Assembly: GCF_002932875.1 (NCBI RefSeq)
Contig: NZ_PSWS01000080.1
Span: forward strand, 1 to 44,651
DNA from: Rathayibacter tritici
Lineage (GTDB): Bacteria > Actinomycetota > Actinomycetes > Actinomycetales > Microbacteriaceae
Direction: 5' to 3'
DNA length: 44,651 nt
The notes below the pieces were generated by a model that was not told the DNA's origin, made no database searches, and was given only the letters and a program-made list of their open reading frames with translations. Made by a program: the position numbers and the translations under genes. This document shows positions 32,046 to 39,938 of the stretch, one piece after another. Within the stretch, counting starts at the first letter, position 1; every line of letters starts with the position of its first letter.

Positions 32046-32806
32046 CAGTTGTCCCCCTGCGCCCACGGCACGTAGCCGCCCATCGACTGCAGCGCCACCG
32101 GCGGATACACCGACTGCGGTCCTTTGGCGATGACCTGCTTCCAGTCGCCGTCCGTCCACCGCAACGCCATCGGCAGCGACATCATCCGGGTACTGCCGTC
32201 CGCGAGAGTGAGGTTCGCGGCTACATCGATCGCGGCCTGCTCCGCGCTGTAGGACAGCACCTGGAAACCGAGAATCTGCAGGCGCCCGTTCGCGGCTGGC
32301 GGGGTCGCTTCGTAGTGCGCGACCATCTCCGCCTGCCCCTCACCGGTCATCAGCTGCTGCGCCATCGGCAGCAGCAGCTCCGAGCTGGTGGCCATCGCCC
32401 ACATGTTGATCGCCGCGACCACAGCGCCCTGCGTGGTGTGCGCGTAGCAGGACCGCAGACCGATTGCGCTGATTACGCCGGGGCCTGCCGTGTCCAAGGC
32501 CGGTGCGCCGGTCAAGCCGACCGTCGACCAGGAGGCCGGGGTGGGCGCTTCGTGCAGCGTCCCGGACTCCTCGAAACCGGGCAGGCCACAGATGCTGCGA
32601 TCCGCGTCCGCGATCGCCGTCGCGGACGCGGTCGGCGCCGCGCTGGCCGTGCCGGCCGGAGCGGCGGGGGTGGGGTTCAGGAGGGACGGGGCGACGATGA
32701 CGGCGCAAGCCGCGATCACGACGACGCCGATCGTCGCGGCGATCGTCGTGATCCGGCCCTTGCCCTTCGTGTTCCCGCCGCCCATGTTCGAGCTGGTGTC
32801 CGTCAT
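32045..32806 (-). CDS. Bitopic T4SS protein, possibly VirB8-like
   Basis: This 253-residue protein has one membrane helix (about 20-42, ITTIAATIGVVVIAACAVIV), a Pro/Ala/Thr linker and an extracytoplasmic domain with cysteines in SICGLPGFEESG and LRSCYAHTT. A mixed alpha/beta domain ending in WTDGDWKQVIAKGPQSVYP would suit the NTF2-like fold of VirB8/TcpC proteins, but I cannot confirm that. It is coupled to the TrbL-like gene downstream and follows the pilin-like gene by 12 bp. Confidence 0.65.
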   Translation of the reverse strand: MTDTSSNMGGGNTKGKGRITTIAATIGVVVIAACAVIVAPSLLNPTPAAPAGTASAAPTASATAIADADRSICGLPGFEESGTLHEAPTPASWSTVGLTGAPALDTAGPGVISAIGLRSCYAHTTQGAVVAAINMWAMATSSELLLPMAQQLMTGEGQAEMVAHYEATPPAANGRLQILGFQVLSYSAEQAAIDVAANLTLADGSTRMMSLPMALRWTDGDWKQVIAKGPQSVYPPVALQSMGGYVPWAQGDN

Positions 32807-32818
32807 CGTCTGCCGCTC

Positions 32819-33151
32819 TCAGGAGGACAAGGCGCCGACGAGGAAGCCGGCCGATCCGATGACGATCGCGCCGCCGAGGATGAACCCCAGGCCCGCGCCG
32901 ATCTCCATCGAGTCGCCGCGCTGGCGGGCAATGGCCATCTTCGCCCCCAGGAACATCAGCGCGAACACGACCATGCCCAGGCACAGCCACTTCGCCCAGT
33001 TCATGACCTGCACGATCAAGGACCCGATCGACCCGGGAGGGGCCTCGCCTCCTCCGGGCTGCGGGAAGTCGGCCGGGAGGACCCCAGCGACGGCCGTGGC
33101 TGTGGTGAGCGCCGTGTGCGCGATGTCCAGAGCGAGAATTCCAGTGCTCAT
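32819..33151 (-). CDS. VirB2-like pilin or small T4SS membrane protein
   Basis: This 110-residue protein has a possible N-terminal hydrophobic stretch and two clear membrane helices (WLCLGMVVFALMFLGAKMAI near 53-72 and LGFILGGAIVIGSAGFLVGA near 88-107). The size, topology and position upstream of the TrbL-like gene fit a VirB2/TrbC-like pilin subunit. The TrbL-like protein shares the LGFILGG(A/T)I(V/L)IGSAG segment with it, which suggests related helices. Confidence 0.65.
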   Translation of the reverse strand: MSTGILALDIAHTALTTATAVAGVLPADFPQPGGGEAPPGSIGSLIVQVMNWAKWLCLGMVVFALMFLGAKMAIARQRGDSMEIGAGLGFILGGAIVIGSAGFLVGALSS

Positions 33152-33367
33152 CGGTGATTCGCTTTCTTCTCAGTGGCCCGGCCACGCGGACGCGTGCCGG
33201 AGATCATGTGCCGTGTCAGCTGGCCGGGTAGGGGACGGCGTCGACCGCGCGCCGGTAGGCGTCGACTATCGCGCGCGTCCACCACCGCAGAGACCGATTG
33301 CGCTGCCGTGTCGACGCTGACCGACGGGGTCGGACGGGGGATGCCTGTAATGGGGGGTCCTGTCTGT
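33152..33367 (-). other. Intergenic stretch with a gene-like tail
   Basis: These 216 bp lie between two operon genes. Read leftward, one frame ends RSLRWWTRAIVDAYRRAVDA followed by VPYPAS at 33216 and looks protein-like, but it has no ATG, GTG or TTG start that does not lie inside the upstream gene in another frame. It may be the remnant of a small gene or pure chance. No terminator is seen, so the operon probably reads through. Confidence 0.3.
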
Positions 33368-34513
33368 TCAGCCGAGGGTGAGCGGGCCGTCGGTGTAGGC
33401 GAAGTCGATGTGGAGGTGGTTGCAGGTGTCCTCGAACTGGGTCACGTGCGGCAGCGTCACGGCGGTACGGCATTCGACCTGGCCGGCGCGGGTGCCGTCC
33501 GGCGCGATCTGCGACAGCCGGGTGAGCAGCTGCATCGACGCCGGATCGCCGCCGGTGAGGGCAGCGCCGGCGAGGCTGTAGAAGTCGACCGCTTCCCCGC
33601 CTCCGTTGATCCAGTGCGACGAGCCGGTACCGGCGCCCGCGAGGGAGCCGGTGCATTGCCGGTTCAGGTCGGAGATGCCGACGGTGCCGAACTGGGTGAT
33701 CGCGAGGGTGATCAGCTGGAGCGTGCGCACATCCAGGCCGCACTGCGCTGTCGCGGTGCCGGCCGCGACGCCACGGATCTGGTCCGCGTACCGGGCCTCG
33801 AGCAGTGTCAACGTCCCGGCGTCCATCGCGGACACCAGGCCCTGCGCGAGCGCGACCGCGTCACCGCTGACCGTGCAACCGCCCGCCGCCGGGAGGGCGG
33901 TTGATGTCGACGGGGTCGAGGTCGAGGGGGTGCCGGTGGCGAGGGTGGTGAAGGAGGCGATGATTTGGGAGGCGGCGTCGCGGTACTTCGTGTAGTGGTA
34001 CGGGTCGGCGTTGATCTGCACCTTGTTGATCGCGATCGAGGGCTCCAGTGCCTCCCAGCCGGTGACCGTGACCAGGCGTTGGAAGAAGAGCGTGGCCGAG
34101 GTGGTCGGGTCCATCCGCTGCGCCACGGTTCCCCAGGAGGACTGCTGCTGGAACAGGCCGATGCTGTCCGCGATCGATCCGTCCGGGTTTATCGCGCCAT
34201 CACCGGAGGCGATGTTCACCAGCGACGACTCCCCGATCGCGGCCTGCACCCCCAACGTCTGCCCGGCGCCGGTGAGCCCCATCGAGGCCGCGGCGTTCGC
34301 GATCAGGCCCGCGTTCACCAGCTGGTCGTGCCCGAAGCCGGCCACGTTCGCGTCCGCGGAGATCGCCGCCGTGTCCACCACACCGGCCGAGGGCGTGCAC
34401 GCGCTCGCGGACGTCGCGCCCCCGCCGAACACCACGACGACGACGATCACCGCGAACAGCGCCACCGGCACCATCGCCAGCGCGAGCACGCCCAGGACTC
34501 CGTGCTGCTTCAT
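33368..34513 (-). CDS. Two-domain murein hydrolase of the T4SS
   Basis: This 381-residue protein is anchored by an N-terminal membrane helix (LGVLALAMVPVALFAVIVVV). Residues about 60-200 look like a lysozyme-type domain (QAAIGESSLVNIASGDGAIN with a likely catalytic Glu, then SIGLFQQQSSWGT). The last 100 residues have HWINGGGEAVDFYSL and HLHIDF, the histidine/aspartate pattern of zinc peptidases such as M15. The enzyme would open the thick cell wall for the transfer channel. ATG 34511-34513 shares a base with the preceding stop (TGATG), which decides against the longer reading. Confidence 0.78.
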   Translation of the reverse strand: MKQHGVLGVLALAMVPVALFAVIVVVVVFGGGATSASACTPSAGVVDTAAISADANVAGFGHDQLVNAGLIANAAASMGLTGAGQTLGVQAAIGESSLVNIASGDGAINPDGSIADSIGLFQQQSSWGTVAQRMDPTTSATLFFQRLVTVTGWEALEPSIAINKVQINADPYHYTKYRDAASQIIASFTTLATGTPSTSTPSTSTALPAAGGCTVSGDAVALAQGLVSAMDAGTLTLLEARYADQIRGVAAGTATAQCGLDVRTLQLITLAITQFGTVGISDLNRQCTGSLAGAGTGSSHWINGGGEAVDFYSLAGAALTGGDPASMQLLTRLSQIAPDGTRAGQVECRTAVTLPHVTQFEDTCNHLHIDFAYTDGPLTLG

Positions 34514-35079
34514 CAGCCCGTCGGCGGCGTGAAACGATCGACCAGCCACGGCTTCGCCGCGGACTCGCGGTGCACGTACGCCTCGTACTCCCCTGCATCC
34601 GTGGGCACCAGGACCCGCATCGTGTACGCGCCGTCACCGTCACGCAGATGCGCCTCCCCGGTGACGCTCGAGCACGGCACCACGCTCGGATCCACGGTCT
34701 CGTACGCGATCGCCGCCTGCTGCGTCAGGTACGGGTACAGCCCCGCCAGCCACTGCGCTTTCGCGAGATCATGCCGGCAGTACGCGGCCACCGCGGCGGC
34801 CGCGACGCTCAACGCCGCCTCTTCCGCCGACGGCTCCGCCGTCACCTCCGCATCATGGGGACCGGAATCCGCGCCCGCCGTCGGCGTGGGGCTGGCGGGG
34901 ACCGTCACCGTCGCTGCAGGCGTGCCACTCGGGATGCGGGGGGAGCTGGTCGGAGTGTCGGGCGAGCTGCTCTCCGTGGCACTGTCGGTGACACCGGTCG
35001 GCGTGCAGCCGCTCAGAACTGCGGCGATCATCGCGCCTGCGACAATCCCGCGCAGTAAGGGTGGTGTGGAGCTGCTCAT
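34513..35079 (-). CDS. Secreted lipoprotein at the head of the T4SS operon
   Basis: This 188-residue lipoprotein has a signal peptide (LLRGIVAGAMIAAVLSGC) with lipobox LSGC at residues 22-25. A Ser/Thr/Pro linker follows, then a small domain (SVAAAAVAAYCRHDLAKAQW to WLVDRFTPP) with paired cysteines. Start ATG 35077-35079 is preceded by AAAGGAA; an upstream extension would bury the signal peptide. It overlaps the murein hydrolase gene by one base. It probably sits outside the membrane as part of the channel. Confidence 0.75.
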   Translation of the reverse strand: MSSSTPPLLRGIVAGAMIAAVLSGCTPTGVTDSATESSSPDTPTSSPRIPSGTPAATVTVPASPTPTAGADSGPHDAEVTAEPSAEEAALSVAAAAVAAYCRHDLAKAQWLAGLYPYLTQQAAIAYETVDPSVVPCSSVTGEAHLRDGDGAYTMRVLVPTDAGEYEAYVHRESAAKPWLVDRFTPPTG

Positions 35080-35146
35080 CGGCACTGTTCCTTTCACGAG
35101 TGGAGGGTCGAGTGGAGCGGGATAGGTCAAGATCCCGCCCCACCCG

Positions 35147-35166
35147 GAAGACCACTGGGGGTCTTC
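35147..35166. promoter_or_regulatory. GAAGACC hairpin, copy 1
   Basis: GAAGACC (35147-35153) pairs with GGTCTTC (35160-35166), followed by TCGCGG. A second copy with the same flanks lies at 35624-35644. It sits upstream of the T4SS operon and downstream of the small gene at 35310, so it could be a terminator or a regulator site. Confidence 0.5.
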
Positions 35167-35309
35167 TCGCGGGTGATCGGCTGATACCGAGCCGGTCCCC
35201 GCGCCCAGTCGGTGAGCCGCTACCGCCACGAGGCGGTGCGGCTGGGCTGAAGGACGGCGTGCTCGAGCACACGACGGGCGAGCACGATCCACCACGCGTG
35301 CCGAACCCG

Positions 35310-35553
35310 TCATCGGTCACTCCGCCGGATCCCGTACCGCGCGGCGAGCAGCTGTACGACGCTCACGGCCGTGGCGCCCGTGAGCAGCACCGGGAAAACC
35401 CACGGGAACGCGCTGCCCCCGACCCTGGCGAGGAATCCGAACGGGTCCCCTCCGGCCACCGGTGCACCCGCGACGTCCTGCAGGAGCAGCCACAGGGCTC
35501 CCGCACCAAGCACGGCCGGCACCGCGAAAGGGGCTCGGAGTGACTGTTGTCAT
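35310..35553 (-). pseudogene. Small two-helix membrane protein, apparently frameshifted
   Basis: One frame starts properly at ATG 35553 (MTTVTPSPFR) after a purine-rich leader. The membrane-protein signal (AVPAVLGAGALWLLLQDVAG and FPWVFPVLLTGATAVSVVQL) lies in the next frame, which has only a GTG at 35522. Removing one base from the CCCCTTTC run near 35530 would join them into a protein of about 80 residues with two membrane helices. It lies between the two GAAGACC hairpins. Function unknown. Confidence 0.5.
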
Positions 35554-35623
35554 TGGCTTCTTCTTCCTAAGGAGGAGAGGTGGTGGGCGGATGAGGGGAC
35601 GAGGTCAGGCGTCCCCCCATCCG

Positions 35624-35644
35624 GAAGACCGATCGAAGGTCTTC
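35624..35644. promoter_or_regulatory. GAAGACC hairpin, copy 2
   Basis: GAAGACC (35624-35630) pairs with GGTCTTC (35638-35644), followed by TCGCGG and preceded by ATCCG. It matches copy 1 (35147) in stem and flanks but not in loop, as expected for a conserved RNA or protein site. It lies between the TetR gene end and the small membrane gene. Confidence 0.5.
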
Positions 35645-35687
35645 TCGCGGCGTTCACCCGTCTCGGCGGGTCAGCGCCACGCCCGGT

Positions 35688-36143
35688 CTAGGGAGCCGCC
35701 GCGCGGAGTCGCGCCGGCTCGAGAGCGGGGGCCTTGTCGGCGACGGCTTGTACGAGCCGTCTCGCTGCTGCTGTGAGCGCCGCCGAGCACCCGTCGGTGC
35801 CGACGGTCGTCGCTATGAGCACGGCTTCGTTGAGGATCTCGAGCTGAGCTTGATGGACCGGGTCACGAGCCAGGACGGCCTCGATCAGGACGGCTCGGTC
35901 GGGGAAGTAGCGGTAGAACGTTCCGGCTGCCACTCTCGCGCGCTTCACGACCTCGCAGATCGTGAGTCGGTCCCGGCCGACCTCCGCCATGACCACCGTC
36001 GCCGCCCGGAGGAGCCGCTCGCGCGTCTCGATCGCGCGCTGTTGCCGCGGCCGCACGCCGCTGGTGCCGGGTGCCACGGTGTTCCTCCGCAGAACGTTCA
36101 GCTCCGGTGAGCCCGTAGGGGTGGTGGATGTGGTGCCGCTCAT
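35688..36143 (-). CDS. TetR-family regulator
   Basis: This 151-residue TetR/AcrR-type regulator has a 30-residue variable leader, then the helix-turn-helix domain (about 35-85: AIETRERLLRAATVVMAEVG and VVKRARVAAGTFYRYFPDRA). A short ligand-binding region follows, smaller than the usual 120-150 residues. ATG 36141-36143 has AAGGAGAG upstream. It lies just before the T4SS operon in the same direction, so it may control transfer genes or the nearby membrane genes. Confidence 0.8.
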   Translation of the reverse strand: MSGTTSTTPTGSPELNVLRRNTVAPGTSGVRPRQQRAIETRERLLRAATVVMAEVGRDRLTICEVVKRARVAAGTFYRYFPDRAVLIEAVLARDPVHQAQLEILNEAVLIATTVGTDGCSAALTAAARRLVQAVADKAPALEPARLRAAAP

Positions 36144-36294
36144 GGTCTCTCCTTGATCGGGGTCGATCGGGCGTGCTGCGCGATGGACGACACGGACCCG
36201 CCGCGGGATGCCGCGAGTGCTCGGGACGGTGCGGCGCGAGGGGTGCGGGGGTGTGCGTCATGACCTCTTTCAGAGGTGCTGGGTCCGGGGGCCC

Positions 36295-36333
36295 TGCGGG
36301 TGGATGCCGTCTCGGGTACGGCATCCACCCGCA
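36295..36333 (-). terminator. Perfect 16-bp-stem hairpin
   Basis: TGCGGGTGGATGCCGT (36295-36310) pairs exactly with ACGGCATCCACCCGCA (36318-36333) over a 7-nt loop. It lies 30 nt beyond the stop of the leftward gene at 36363 and upstream of the TetR gene, so it separates the two units. Confidence 0.7.
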
Positions 36334-36362
36334 CGCCCTCCGGGCGCGACAGAGCGGGAGGG

Positions 36363-36622
36363 TTACTGCTGGGTGTCGCTGGTCGTGTCTGCGGCCGCGG
36401 TGGCGCGGCGCTTACGGGCGTCGCGGCGACGAGCCAGTTCTGCGGATCATCGCCCTGGCGCAGGAGCAGCGCTTCGCCGGCCAACGCGAGAACGTAGGGC
36501 CACGCACCCGCGACCGCACCGAGCACCCGCCCTACCCGATCGCTGGACGGCTGCACCAAGTGGGCGCGACCGACGCCGTCCGACGATCTGGGGACGTTCA
36601 GCTCACCCGGCTCGGTGATCAC
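36363..36622 (-). pseudogene. Small protein gene, apparently frameshifted
   Basis: GTG 36622 overlaps the preceding stop by 4 bp (GTGA). The first frame gives VITEPGELNVPRSSDGVGRA and a hydrophobic part (VLGAVAGAWPYVLALAGEAL). Near 36450 the coding look passes to another frame ending AELARRRDARKRRATAAADT to TAA at 36363-36365. The intact product would be about 86 residues, a membrane-associated protein with a basic tail. The shift may be real or a sequence error. Confidence 0.45.
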
Positions 36623-36840
36623 TGGTCGTCCCCACGCTCGACGCGAGCGGCTCGACCGGCGGCGCTCACGAGCGCGACGCGAAGCAGGGCGACTGCCGTG
36701 GCGGTGATGAGGATCGCGGGGAACAGGGCAGGCAGGGATCCCGCGAGCATCGCCGCGCTGCGCCCCACCGACCGGCCCGCGGCTACGCCCGAGAGCGTCA
36801 TCGCCTGCGCGAGCATCCACACGCCGACCGTGACGAGCAC
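36619..36840 (-). CDS. Small two-helix membrane protein
   Basis: This 73-residue protein from GTG 36840 has two membrane helices (VTVGVWMLAQAMTLSGVAAG and FPAILITATAVALLRVALVS). The frame stays protein-like upstream (LLVRDAILGYAA) behind an AGGAGG at about 36880, but has no standard start there, so the N-terminus is uncertain. It is translationally coupled to the frameshifted gene after it. Function unknown. Confidence 0.5.
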   Translation of the reverse strand: MLVTVGVWMLAQAMTLSGVAAGRSVGRSAAMLAGSLPALFPAILITATAVALLRVALVSAAGRAARVERGDDQ

Positions 36841-37169
36841 CGCGGCATAGCCGAGGATCGCGTCTCGAACGAGCAGCCTCCTGCCATGACCGCGGCGGAC
36901 GGCGCAGCACCCGGAGACCCCAACCCGCCCACACGAGCAAACAGAACCGCACCACCACGATGACTCAGACAGCTCTCATCTCTCGTAGGCGGGAGAGGAG
37001 CCTCCCATCACCAAGACACATTATGAGCCCATACAGCGTGGTCATGCAACTGCTGTGCGGTATCGAAACAACAGCCAGAGCTATCATTACCGAGTCTCCT
37101 GGCGCGGAGTCAGCGCGCCAAGCAGTCTCCACGGGGGTCGACCGGTGCGCATGCGCGATGATGGCTCTC
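36841..37169 (+). promoter_or_regulatory. Upstream region of a winged-helix gene with a palindrome
   Basis: These 329 bp contain no clear gene. TGGCGCG (37100-37106) and CGCGCCA (37114-37120) form a perfect inverted repeat, 50 bp before the regulator start, and may be its operator. From about 36960 the base composition becomes visibly less GC-rich, marking a change of origin. An in-frame extension of the regulator to ATG 36960 exists but does not look coding. Confidence 0.45.
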
Positions 37170-37520
37170 ATGCCAAAGCACCCAGCAGACCTCCATCTCC
37201 CTGAAGGAGTACGAGTGCCACATAGCATCCTGGCGAACCCCACAAACGTGGCGATCCTGAAGTATCTCGCTGGCGTACCGTCTGGGAACTACGGCGACAT
37301 CCAGGACAACCTCGCCGACCTTGCAGCCGCGCAAGGCGTCACCCCTCCGAGCGCGACGACAGTTTCGCGACGGTTGCAGGCGCTCGAAGAGGATGGGGCG
37401 ATATCAGCGGACCTCGCGAAGGGTCGCCGGCGCGGTCGGTCGGTTAACTACTCAGTGGATCGGGCGAAACTCAAGCAGATTTTCGATGAGTTCTCAAGTT
37501 GGCTCCTGGAGCAGTCGTAA
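37170..37520 (+). CDS. Winged-helix regulator
   Basis: This 116-residue protein begins MPKHPADLHLPEGVRVPHSI. A winged-helix pattern covers the middle (NPTNVAILKYLAGVPSGNYG, then PSATTVSRRLQALEEDGAI, then a basic wing GRRRGRSVNYSV). It resembles small ArsR/MarR-like repressors without a clear ligand site. In-frame ATGs at 37158 and 37161 are alternatives. It converges with the PAS-FabG operon and its stop is 17 bp from that operon's end. Confidence 0.7.
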   Translation: MPKHPADLHLPEGVRVPHSILANPTNVAILKYLAGVPSGNYGDIQDNLADLAAAQGVTPPSATTVSRRLQALEEDGAISADLAKGRRRGRSVNYSVDRAKLKQIFDEFSSWLLEQS

Positions 37521-37537
37521 GAACGGAGCGATCCGAA

Positions 37538-38608
37538 TTATGACAGCGTTGGACGGAGGTGCACGTAGACGTAGCGCGCCGAACAATTCTCACCGGTGAC
37601 GCTACTAGCGGCGACGGCGACATCGATGTACTCGCCGGACCCGCTGCGAACCCGAGCATCGATGCTGCTGGGACCGTCTTCATCGTTGCGCTGCCGTGCG
37701 GCAACGAGGTTTCTCACCGCACGCTCGTCCTCCGGGTGGATCACCGCGTAGAAGTCTCCGTGCGGGGGACGTGCCGCTTCCAGCTGGTCGTACCCCGGCG
37801 ACAGGTAGAAGCAGAGGTCTGTGTCGGCATCGATACCACAGATTGCAACTGAATTGGCCGCTCTCATTGCGGCGGAGAAGTGTGGACCAGTGTCGTAGGA
37901 GGGGATACCCGCGCCAATATCGCGGGAGGTGGAATTCGAAAGGTGCGTTATCCCGCGGAGCCGCGTCGTCGCTTCGTCAATGTGAGCGCGTCCGTAGAGC
38001 CTCAGTAGAGCTTCTTCCCGGGATGGCTGCCCGTAACCGAGTAGTACACGGTAGTGCAGGTTGTTGGCCAGCTCCGGAGAGTCAATTCCGGCTGAGATGA
38101 GATGCTGCATCCGGAGACGATCGGCATCTGCTACCACGTCCATCAACCATTGGGGCGCTGACCACCTCCCATCTACTGCCTCCCTGCTCGTTGGAGATAC
38201 CCTGTAGATGTCAAACATCTCGGGAGTCCAATACGCTATCCATGTCCGCGAGGAATCTCCTACTGGGCACCATTCCCACGCGCCGACGAGCGGCCGGAGC
38301 GGTTCGGGCTCATCGGGATGACGCAGGATTCCGATGGCCGCAACAGCCTTGTTCGTGTACGGCGCGCGGATAACGACGATTTTCGCCACCAGTTGTTCGC
38401 CATCGATATCAACGTACTTCGCCCGCTCCTGGTTGTGGCCCACAGAAGAGCTCATCGCCTGCTTCATCGACCCCACAAGCGCACGGGAAACCGAGTGTTG
38501 CAGGTGCCGGGAGGGGCTCACTCCCGTGAACTCTGCATTCCCGGCGAGAATCAGCTTTCCGTCAGCATCGACAAGGATCCACTTGTTGGTGGCTTGCGCG
38601 ACCATCAT
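37538..38608 (-). CDS. PAS-like sensor protein without output domain
   Basis: This 356-residue soluble protein seems built of PAS/GAF-like units: an N-terminal part (KWILVDADGKLILAGNAEFT), a middle PAS-like part (GAWEWCPVGDSSRTWIAYWT, with MFDIYRVSPTSREAV) and a C-terminal one (SVAICGIDADTDLCFYLSPG with HPEDERAVRNLVAARQ and a final strand YVYVHLRPT). It has no kinase, cyclase or DNA-binding output. The ATG overlaps the end of the FabG-like gene by 4 bp, so it likely senses something tied to that enzyme. Family assignment is by pattern only. Confidence 0.6.
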   Translation of the reverse strand: MMVAQATNKWILVDADGKLILAGNAEFTGVSPSRHLQHSVSRALVGSMKQAMSSSVGHNQERAKYVDIDGEQLVAKIVVIRAPYTNKAVAAIGILRHPDEPEPLRPLVGAWEWCPVGDSSRTWIAYWTPEMFDIYRVSPTSREAVDGRWSAPQWLMDVVADADRLRMQHLISAGIDSPELANNLHYRVLLGYGQPSREEALLRLYGRAHIDEATTRLRGITHLSNSTSRDIGAGIPSYDTGPHFSAAMRAANSVAICGIDADTDLCFYLSPGYDQLEAARPPHGDFYAVIHPEDERAVRNLVAARQRNDEDGPSSIDARVRSGSGEYIDVAVAASSVTGENCSARYVYVHLRPTLS

Positions 38609-39300
38609 GCTCCCCCGGCGGCATTCACTGTCGCCCCGGACATATATGTTGACTGCGACACCCAGAATACTACATCGGCAATCTCGTCCGGTGTGCCGAG
38701 ACGTGCAGCGGGAATCTGCGCCACCATCGCTTCGCGTTCTGGCGTCGGTACCGCATTCATCATGTCGGTGTCCGTGGCTCCGGGCGCGACGACGTTCATG
38801 CGGATACCACGACTCGCGTATTCCCGCGCAAAGGATCGCGCGAAGCCTTCGAGACCCGCCTTTGCCGCGGTGTAGTTGGTTTGGCCCACGACTCCGACGC
38901 GCGCTGATGTCGAAGAGATAAGGACAATCGATCCGCGCTTCGCGCGCAACATTCCCTTAAGCGCTAGCTGGGTTGCGAAGATGGGGCCGAGCAGGTTGGT
39001 TTCCACAACCGCGCGGATATCATCCTCCGAGAGGCGCAGCAGGAGACCGTCCCTCGTAATGCCCGAGGATACGACAAGAGTGTCGATTCCCCCGTGCGCC
39101 TCAAGCGTGGCGGCCACCGCGCGTTGTATAGACTCCCGATCGGTGATGTCTGCCTCGATGCCGAGCGCCCCCTGGGGCACCCCGCTCCCCCGATGGGTAG
39201 CTGCGACAAGCCACCCATCGGCTAGGAATCTGCGCACGACCGCGGAGCCGATCCCTTTGCTTCCGCCCACGATGAGCGCCGATTTGTGCTTGGTATCCAT
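38605..39300 (-). CDS. FabG-like short-chain reductase
   Basis: This 231-residue SDR enzyme is closest in pattern to FabG/MabA 3-oxoacyl-ACP reductases. The NADPH motif is GGSKGIGS (12-19), the catalytic residues are Ser130, Tyr143 and Lys147 (TNYTAAKAGL), and VSSGITRDGLLLRLSEDD recalls mycobacterial FabG1. The usual reaction is NADPH reduction of a 3-oxoacyl chain. It is first in the leftward operon with the PAS-like protein and divergent from a small winged-helix gene. As a solitary plasmid-borne FabG, it may make or alter a signal or lipid rather than serve bulk fatty acid synthesis. Confidence 0.8.
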   Translation of the reverse strand: MDTKHKSALIVGGSKGIGSAVVRRFLADGWLVAATHRGSGVPQGALGIEADITDRESIQRAVAATLEAHGGIDTLVVSSGITRDGLLLRLSEDDIRAVVETNLLGPIFATQLALKGMLRAKRGSIVLISSTSARVGVVGQTNYTAAKAGLEGFARSFAREYASRGIRMNVVAPGATDTDMMNAVPTPEREAMVAQIPAARLGTPDEIADVVFWVSQSTYMSGATVNAAGGA

Positions 39301-39372
39301 GTCGTCTGGACACTACACTAGCGGGACTCCTGTGGCCAATACCCAGCCGCCTGTGGCGGTCGTGGTGCCACC

Positions 39373-39390
39373 GGTCGACTATTGTCGACC
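39373..39390. promoter_or_regulatory. GGTCGAC palindrome, candidate operator
   Basis: GGTCGAC (39373-39379) and GTCGACC (39384-39390) form a perfect inverted repeat with TATT between. It lies in the 108-bp gap between the divergent FabG-like and winged-helix genes, 19 bp before the latter's start, so it is the likely binding site of that regulator. Confidence 0.65.
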
Positions 39391-39408
39391 CGTTCGAAGG
39401 TAGCCGAG

Positions 39409-39693
39409 ATGCCAGAACATCTTGTACTCGAAAATGTTGCTCCGACGACAGGCGGTCCGTTCGTCGGACGCATCCGGGCTTTGGATCTTATCGTGCTCAA
39501 GTGCGTGCTCGCGTCGCCGTCAACTGTGCGGGACCTGAGAATGCGCTTTACTCTCTCTCACGCCCAGTGCGCCGAGAGTATCCGCAACCTCAGTGATCTG
39601 GGGCTAATTCGTGAGGTCAGCGGCCAAATTGTCGGGGATCGTTGTGCGGCTGAGGTGGCCTTATATGAGGCACGAGCCTCCATCGGGCTGTGA
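39409..39693 (+). CDS. Small winged-helix regulator
   Basis: This 94-residue protein begins MPEHLVLENVAPTTGGPFVG. A winged-helix unit fills the rest (LDLIVLKCVLASPSTVRDLR, SHAQCAESIRNLSDLGLIRE, a short wing, then a C-terminal helix). It resembles MarR-like proteins reduced to the DNA-binding core. ATG 39409 is used; GTG or TTG starts further upstream would extend into the operator. It is divergent from the FabG-PAS operon and probably represses it. Confidence 0.65.
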   Translation: MPEHLVLENVAPTTGGPFVGRIRALDLIVLKCVLASPSTVRDLRMRFTLSHAQCAESIRNLSDLGLIREVSGQIVGDRCAAEVALYEARASIGL

Positions 39694-39753
39694 GTATGTA
39701 CCCGTCTAGCGGTATCATGGCCCACATGTTTGCAGACGACACGCCCGTCCAAA

Positions 39754-39792
39754 CTCGCACCTGGTGTGCGAATCCTCTGGCGGCGGTGGCCG
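39754..39792 (+). repeat. Stray 39-bp copy of a rep gene segment
   Basis: CTCGCACCTGGTGTGCGAAT and the 19 bases after it match 40778-40816 inside the rep gene with one mismatch (38 of 39). The copy includes the codons for the SSGGGG primase motif. It is not part of any gene here, so it is the trace of another rep gene or of a recombination event. Confidence 0.75.
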
Positions 39793-39938
39793 CGGTCGGG
39801 TCCGCGAACTTGTCGACGAGAACTGGGATTTGCTGAACGTCAGAAGGCCTCATGGCCACGTTGCGTGCCCCGTCTTCCGTTGCGGGTTCTTCGACACGCC
39901 GTCAACCTGCATTCCTTGACATGAAAAGCGTGGTGTTA

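Noticed and set aside
33216-33743. Minus-strand frame ending in a protein-like tail at 33216
   Set aside because: The part above 33368 overlaps the murein hydrolase in the wrong frame, and the tail alone has no start codon. It is kept only as a note on the intergenic stretch.
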